From: Amycolatopsis dendrobii
Lineage (GTDB): Bacteria; Actinomycetota; Actinomycetes; Mycobacteriales; Pseudonocardiaceae
Length of the DNA stretch: 64,000 nt
Assembly: GCF_014145675.1 (NCBI RefSeq)
Contig: NZ_JACGZW010000020.1
Coordinates: forward strand, 62,001 to 126,000
Reading direction: 5' to 3'
Positions 60,501 to 64,000 of the stretch are shown piece by piece; within the stretch, counting starts at the first letter, position 1, and each line of letters opens with the position of its first letter. Made by a program: the position numbers and the translations under genes. The notes beneath the pieces are model-generated. The model had not been told where the DNA came from. It saw only the letters and a list, made by a program, of their open reading frames with translations, and ran no database searches.

Positions 60501-61331
60501 ATGAGCGACAGCAACCTCCTCGGCGAGTTCCTGCGGGCCCGGCGCGGCACCACCGTCCCGGCGGACGCGGACCTGCTCGCCGACACCCGGCGCCGGGTCA
60601 GCGGCCTGCGCCGGGAGGAGGTCGCGCAGCTGGCCGGGGTGAGCACCGACTACTACGTGCGGCTTGAGCAGGGTCGCGAGCGCACGCCGTCCGCGCAGGT
60701 CGTCGACGCGCTCGGCCGGGCGCTGCGACTCGACGACGAGGCGCTCGCCCACCTGCATTCCCTGGCCCGGCCGAAGCGACCGAGGCGCCGGCCCGCGAAG
60801 GAGCGCGTCAGTCCGCGGCTGGTGCAGCTGATGGACGCGTGGCCGCGGACGCCCGCGGTCGTGCTCGGACGGTGCATGACGGTGCTCGCGGCGAATCTGC
60901 TCGGCGAGGCGCTGTTCGCCGGGCACGAGCACAGCGGCGACCTGCTGCGGCTGGTGTTCCTCGACCCCGACGCCCGGGACTTCTACCCGGATTGGGAACG
61001 GGTCGCGGTGAACACGGTCGGCGGGCTGCGGTCGGCGGCGGGCACCGATCTGGACGATCCGCTGCTGATCGAGGCGGTCGGCGAACTGTCGCTCAAGAGC
61101 GCCGATTTCCGCCGGTTGTGGGCGCGCCACGATCTCCGGCAGAAAACGCACGAATCGAAACGGTTCCGGCATCCGCAGGTCGGAATGCTGACCCTGCACT
61201 ACGAATCGATGACCGTGAACAGCGCTCCCGGCCAGCAGCTCGTGGTGTACCAAGCGGATCCGGGCAGTCCGTCGGAGGCCGCGCTGGGGCTGCTCGGCAG
61301 TCTCGCCGCCGGCGACCGCCCGCACCGCTGA
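60501..61331 (+). CDS. XRE family regulator with MmyB-like ligand domain
   Basis: 276-residue regulator. N-terminal XRE helix-turn-helix (LRREEVAQLAGVSTDYYVRLEQGRE in parts, residues about 34-58) and a C-terminal MmyB-like PAS-type domain (VLAANLLGEALF, DPDARDFYPDWE, TLHYESMTVNS), which in related proteins binds fatty acyl ligands. A TAGCCT -10 at 60489 is just before the ATG, so the message may be leaderless. The SDR genes start 42 bases downstream and are probably its targets. Confidence 0.9.
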   Translation: MSDSNLLGEFLRARRGTTVPADADLLADTRRRVSGLRREEVAQLAGVSTDYYVRLEQGRERTPSAQVVDALGRALRLDDEALAHLHSLARPKRPRRRPAKERVSPRLVQLMDAWPRTPAVVLGRCMTVLAANLLGEALFAGHEHSGDLLRLVFLDPDARDFYPDWERVAVNTVGGLRSAAGTDLDDPLLIEAVGELSLKSADFRRLWARHDLRQKTHESKRFRHPQVGMLTLHYESMTVNSAPGQQLVVYQADPGSPSEAALGLLGSLAAGDRPHR

Positions 61332-61373
61332 CGCATTATCCCGCAATTCTCGAATTCCTTCAGGGGCAGAGCC

Positions 61374-62228
61374 ATGTCTGAAAACAACGCGCCCGTCTGG
61401 TTCATCACCGGGTGTTCCACCGGTCTCGGCCGCGCACTCGCGACCGCCGTACTCGAACGCGGCCTGCGCGCGGTCGTCACGGCCCGCGATCCCGAACGCG
61501 TCGCTGACCTCGCCGCCGCGCATCCCGGACGCGCGCTGGCGGTCGGGCTCGACGTCACCGACCAGCAGCAGATCACCGAAGCGGTCGCCGAGGCACACCG
61601 CGTCTTCGGCCAGATCGACGTCCTCGTCAACAACGCCGGCTACGGCTACCTGGCCGCCGCCGAAGAAGGCGAAGACGCCGAGATCCGCGCGCTGTTCGAG
61701 GCCAACGTATTCGGCTTGATGGCGCTCACCCGCGCTGTGCTGCCGGGAATGCGAGCGCGACGCAACGGCCATCTCGTCTCGGTCTCGTCGCTCGGCGGCC
61801 TGGCTGCCTTCGGCGCGACCGGCTACTACCACGCGACCAAGTTCGCCGTGGAAGGCTTCAGCGAATCGCTCGCCGCCGAGGTCGGACCGCTCGGCATCGG
61901 CGTCACGATCGTCGAACCGGCCGCGTTCCGCACCAACTGGCCGGGCCCGTCCATGCGGGAGTCCGCGATCCGCATCGACGACTACGCCGGCACCGCGGGC
62001 GCGCGCCGCACCTCGACGCTAGCCACTTACGGCAAGCAGCCGGGCGACCCGGACCGCGCCGCGACCGCGGTCATCGACGCCGTCACCTCCGCCGAACCGC
62101 CGCTGCGCCTGCTGCTCGGCCAAGCGGCCTACGACATCGCCACCGCCCGCCTCGACACCCTCCGCAAGACGTTCGACGACTGGCGCGACGTCACCCTGTC
62201 CGCCGACTTCCCGAAGGAATCCGAATGA
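61374..62228 (+). CDS. Short-chain dehydrogenase/reductase (1 of tandem pair)
   Basis: 284-residue classical SDR. TGCSTGLG near residue 14, DVLVNNAGYG near 84, VSSLGG and YYHATK (catalytic Tyr and Lys) near 150. VVTARDPE suggests NADP. Closely similar to the SDR at 57498 (same GCSxGxG start and C-terminal GDPDRAATAVIDAV). AGGGG precedes the ATG. Its stop overlaps the next SDR start by 4 bases. Confidence 0.9.
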   Translation: MSENNAPVWFITGCSTGLGRALATAVLERGLRAVVTARDPERVADLAAAHPGRALAVGLDVTDQQQITEAVAEAHRVFGQIDVLVNNAGYGYLAAAEEGEDAEIRALFEANVFGLMALTRAVLPGMRARRNGHLVSVSSLGGLAAFGATGYYHATKFAVEGFSESLAAEVGPLGIGVTIVEPAAFRTNWPGPSMRESAIRIDDYAGTAGARRTSTLATYGKQPGDPDRAATAVIDAVTSAEPPLRLLLGQAAYDIATARLDTLRKTFDDWRDVTLSADFPKESE

Positions 62229-62932
62229 GCAAGACAGCCCTGATCACCGGTGCCAGCAGCGGAATCGGCGAAGCCACCGCACGCAGGCTCGCCGCGGACG
62301 GCTGGCGCGTGATCGCCGGAGCGCGTCGCGAAGACCGCCTCGCGGACCTCGCCGCCAGCGCGGACGGCATCGAGGTACACCGCCTCGACGTGACCGACCG
62401 GGCCGACGTCGCCGAGTTCGTCGACCGCGCGGTGCGCGACCACGGCGAGATCGACGCGTTCGTCGCGAACGCCGGGGTGATGCCGTTGTCCCGGCTCGAC
62501 GCCGGGCTGGTCGAGGAATGGGACCGGATGATCGACGTCAACGTCCGGGGCCTCCTGCACGGCATCGCCGCCGCATTGCCGCACTTCACCCGCCAGCGCC
62601 GCGGCCACTTCGTCACCGTCGCGTCGATCGGCGCGCACGGCGTCACGCCGACCGCCGCGGTGTACTGCGGCACGAAGTACGCGGCGTGGGCGATCACCGA
62701 AGGCCTGCGGCTGGAATGCGACCCGTCGATCCGCGTCACCACGGTCTCCCCCGGCGTCGTGACCTCGGAGCTGGCGGACACGATCAGCGACCCGGATACG
62801 CGGGAGTTCATGCGGATCTACCGCAAGGACGCGCTCGAACCGAAAGCGATCGGCGACGCCATCGCCTACGCTCTCGACCAGCCGGCCGACGTGGACGTCA
62901 GCGAGATCGTGCGGCCGGCCCGGCAACGCTGA
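62225..62932 (+). CDS. Short-chain dehydrogenase/reductase (2 of tandem pair)
   Basis: 235-residue SDR of the YdfG-like group. TGASSGIG near residue 8, DAFVANAGVM (divergent NNAG), VASIGAHG with the catalytic Ser, YCGTK near 145 and IRVTTVSPGVVTSEL after it. The C-terminus keeps ALDQPADVDVSEIVRPARQ, a signature of this group. ATGA overlap with the upstream SDR; the DGPF gene starts 15 bases after the stop. Confidence 0.9.
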   Translation: MSKTALITGASSGIGEATARRLAADGWRVIAGARREDRLADLAASADGIEVHRLDVTDRADVAEFVDRAVRDHGEIDAFVANAGVMPLSRLDAGLVEEWDRMIDVNVRGLLHGIAAALPHFTRQRRGHFVTVASIGAHGVTPTAAVYCGTKYAAWAITEGLRLECDPSIRVTTVSPGVVTSELADTISDPDTREFMRIYRKDALEPKAIGDAIAYALDQPADVDVSEIVRPARQR

Positions 62933-62947
62933 ACGAAGGAGGAGACG

Positions 62948-63286
62948 GTGCCGCAGTACTTGCTCGGGATCTGGCAGCCCGACGGCGGAACCCCGGATCC
63001 CGAGGTGCTGGCGGACATCGCGGCGCGCCTGGAAGCGGTGACCGACGAGATGAAGGCGAAAGGCGTCTGGGTCTTCTCGGGCGGCCTGCACCCGGCGTCC
63101 GCCGCGAAAGTGGTCCGGGCCTCCGGCGACGACGTCCTGTACACCGACGGCCCGTTCGCCGAAGGCAAGGAACACCTGGGCGGCTTCACCATCGTGACCG
63201 CGCCCGGCCCGGAGGCCGCGACGGAGTGGGCGGGGCGGATCTCGGAGATCACCACGCTGCCGGTGGAAGTCCGGGAGTTCCATTGA
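62948..63286 (+). CDS. DGPF/YCII-related protein
   Basis: 112-residue ferredoxin-like-fold protein with the DGPF motif (LYTDGPFAEGKEHLGGF). Such proteins are linked with ECF42 sigma factors in actinomycetes; their biochemical role is unsettled. GTG start with AAGGAGGAG. TTGA overlap with the sigma-factor gene shows coupling. Confidence 0.9.
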   Translation: MPQYLLGIWQPDGGTPDPEVLADIAARLEAVTDEMKAKGVWVFSGGLHPASAAKVVRASGDDVLYTDGPFAEGKEHLGGFTIVTAPGPEAATEWAGRISEITTLPVEVREFH

Positions 63287-64000
63287 TCTCGGCGGCCGTG
63301 CTCGAGCGGGTCTTCCGCGCCGAGCACGGCCGCGCGGTCGCCGTGCTGGCCCGGACCTTCGGCGACCTCGACCTCGCCGAGGACGCCGTCCAGGAGGCGT
63401 GCGCGATCGCCACCGTCAAATGGCGCGCGGAAGGCCTCCCGGCGAGTCCCGCGGGCTGGCTCGTCACCACCGCCCGCAACCGCGGCATCGACCGCCTCCG
63501 CCGCGAATCCACCCGCGCCGACCGCCACGCGCAAGCCGCGCTCCTGCACGCGACCGAACCGTTCGACGAAGGCGCGGTCCCCGACGAGCGGCTGCGGCTG
63601 ATCTTCACCTGCTGCCACCCCGCCCTCGGCACCGCCGCCCGGGTCGCCCTCACGCTGCGCCTGCTGGGCGGCCTCAGCACCGCCGAAATCGCGCACGCGT
63701 TCCTGGTCCCGGAATCGACGCTGGCACAACGGCTAGTGCGTGCCAAAGCCAAAATCCGCGACGCCCGGATCCCCTACCGCGTACCCGACGCCGCCGACCT
63801 CCCGGACCGGCTCAACGCCGTCCTCGCCGTGCTCTACCTGATCTTCACCGAGGGCCACACCGCCAGCAGCGGCACCGGCCTCACCCGGCCGGACCTGGCG
63901 TCCGAAGCGATCCGCCTGACCCGAATCCTGGCCGCGCTGCTGCCCGACGAGCCCGAAGTGCTGGGACTGCTTGCACTGCAACTGCTCACCGAATCCCGCC
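63283..64000 (+). CDS. ECF42-type RNA polymerase sigma factor (3' end outside window)
   Basis: First 239 codons of a long-form ECF sigma factor. Sigma region 2 is VFRAEHGRAVAVLARTFGDLDLAEDAVQEA; the region 4 HTH is LRLLGGLSTAEIAHAFLVPESTLAQRLVRAKAKIR. The SigJ/ECF42-type C-terminal extension begins with DRLNAVLAVLYLIFTEGHT and would continue with TPR-like helices past the window end. TTG start at 63283 overlapping the DGPF stop. There is no anti-sigma gene; in ECF42 the C-terminal domain is thought to control activity. Targets probably include its own DGPF operon. Confidence 0.92.
   Translation, partial: MISAAVLERVFRAEHGRAVAVLARTFGDLDLAEDAVQEACAIATVKWRAEGLPASPAGWLVTTARNRGIDRLRRESTRADRHAQAALLHATEPFDEGAVPDERLRLIFTCCHPALGTAARVALTLRLLGGLSTAEIAHAFLVPESTLAQRLVRAKAKIRDARIPYRVPDAADLPDRLNAVLAVLYLIFTEGHTASSGTGLTRPDLASEAIRLTRILAALLPDEPEVLGLLALQLLTESR

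Overview
The window is about 64 kb of very GC-rich DNA with tightly packed genes, frequent GTG and TTG starts, many ATGA/GTGA stop-start overlaps and an actinomycete gene content: F420-type nitroreductase, WYL, SARP, NB-ARC and XRE regulators, an ECF sigma factor paired with a DGPF protein, and an RHS toxin with a WXG-like head. This fits a soil filamentous actinomycete. The style is like Pseudonocardiaceae (Amycolatopsis-like), but that placement is inference. No rRNA, tRNA, CRISPR array, phage or insertion sequence was seen.

Layout. (1) 1-8305: respiratory nitrate reductase operon narG (5' end missing)-narH-narJ-narI, a CBS-pair protein, a YwiC-like membrane protein and a NarK transporter. 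(2) 8434-19499: a deazaflavin nitroreductase; a DUF998 membrane gene with no stop codon before a strong hairpin; a four-gene minus-strand operon (acyl-CoA synthetase, acyl-CoA dehydrogenase, MFS carrier, beta-lactamase-fold hydrolase) opposite a TetR regulator; a WYL regulator opposite an FAD monooxygenase; a YjbR-HhH fusion and an alpha/beta hydrolase. (3) 19747-24690: a 1647-residue RHS polymorphic toxin with an unrecognised C-terminal domain and no visible immunity gene. (4) 24851-40650: a probable uptake and catabolic regulon. It holds a TetR regulator, a peptide/opine-type ABC importer with a fused permease-ATPase, a methyltransferase-like protein, two aldo/keto reductase-like proteins, an SDR, an amidohydrolase, a zinc alcohol dehydrogenase, two tandem HSL-type hydrolases and a Bcr/CflA exporter. 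Four promoter regions here carry variants of one 16-bp palindrome.

(5) 40828-48192: a signalling island with an NB-ARC/TPR protein, a GT-B-like protein coupled to a small unknown protein, an AfsR-type SARP regulator and, just downstream, a 28-codon gene for a hydrophobic peptide with its own ribosome site and terminator. (6) 48295-53644: acetyltransferase and membrane protein; an AurF-type diiron oxygenase with a ferredoxin-fused reductase behind a perfect palindromic operator; an FCD-GntR regulator with an arginase-like protein. (7) 53694-60282: secreted proteins (GH25 muramidase, parallel beta-helix protein, GH16 glucanase) and an SDR/LysR divergent pair. (8) 60501-64000: an XRE regulator, two SDRs, a DGPF/YCII protein and an ECF42-type sigma factor cut by the window end.

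The strongest unexplained signals are the shared operator of region 4, a dispersed hairpin family with an invariant apex (33.7, 37.4 and 57.4 kb), the SARP-linked micropeptide, and the RHS toxin tip ending in a basic nuclear-localisation-like tail.
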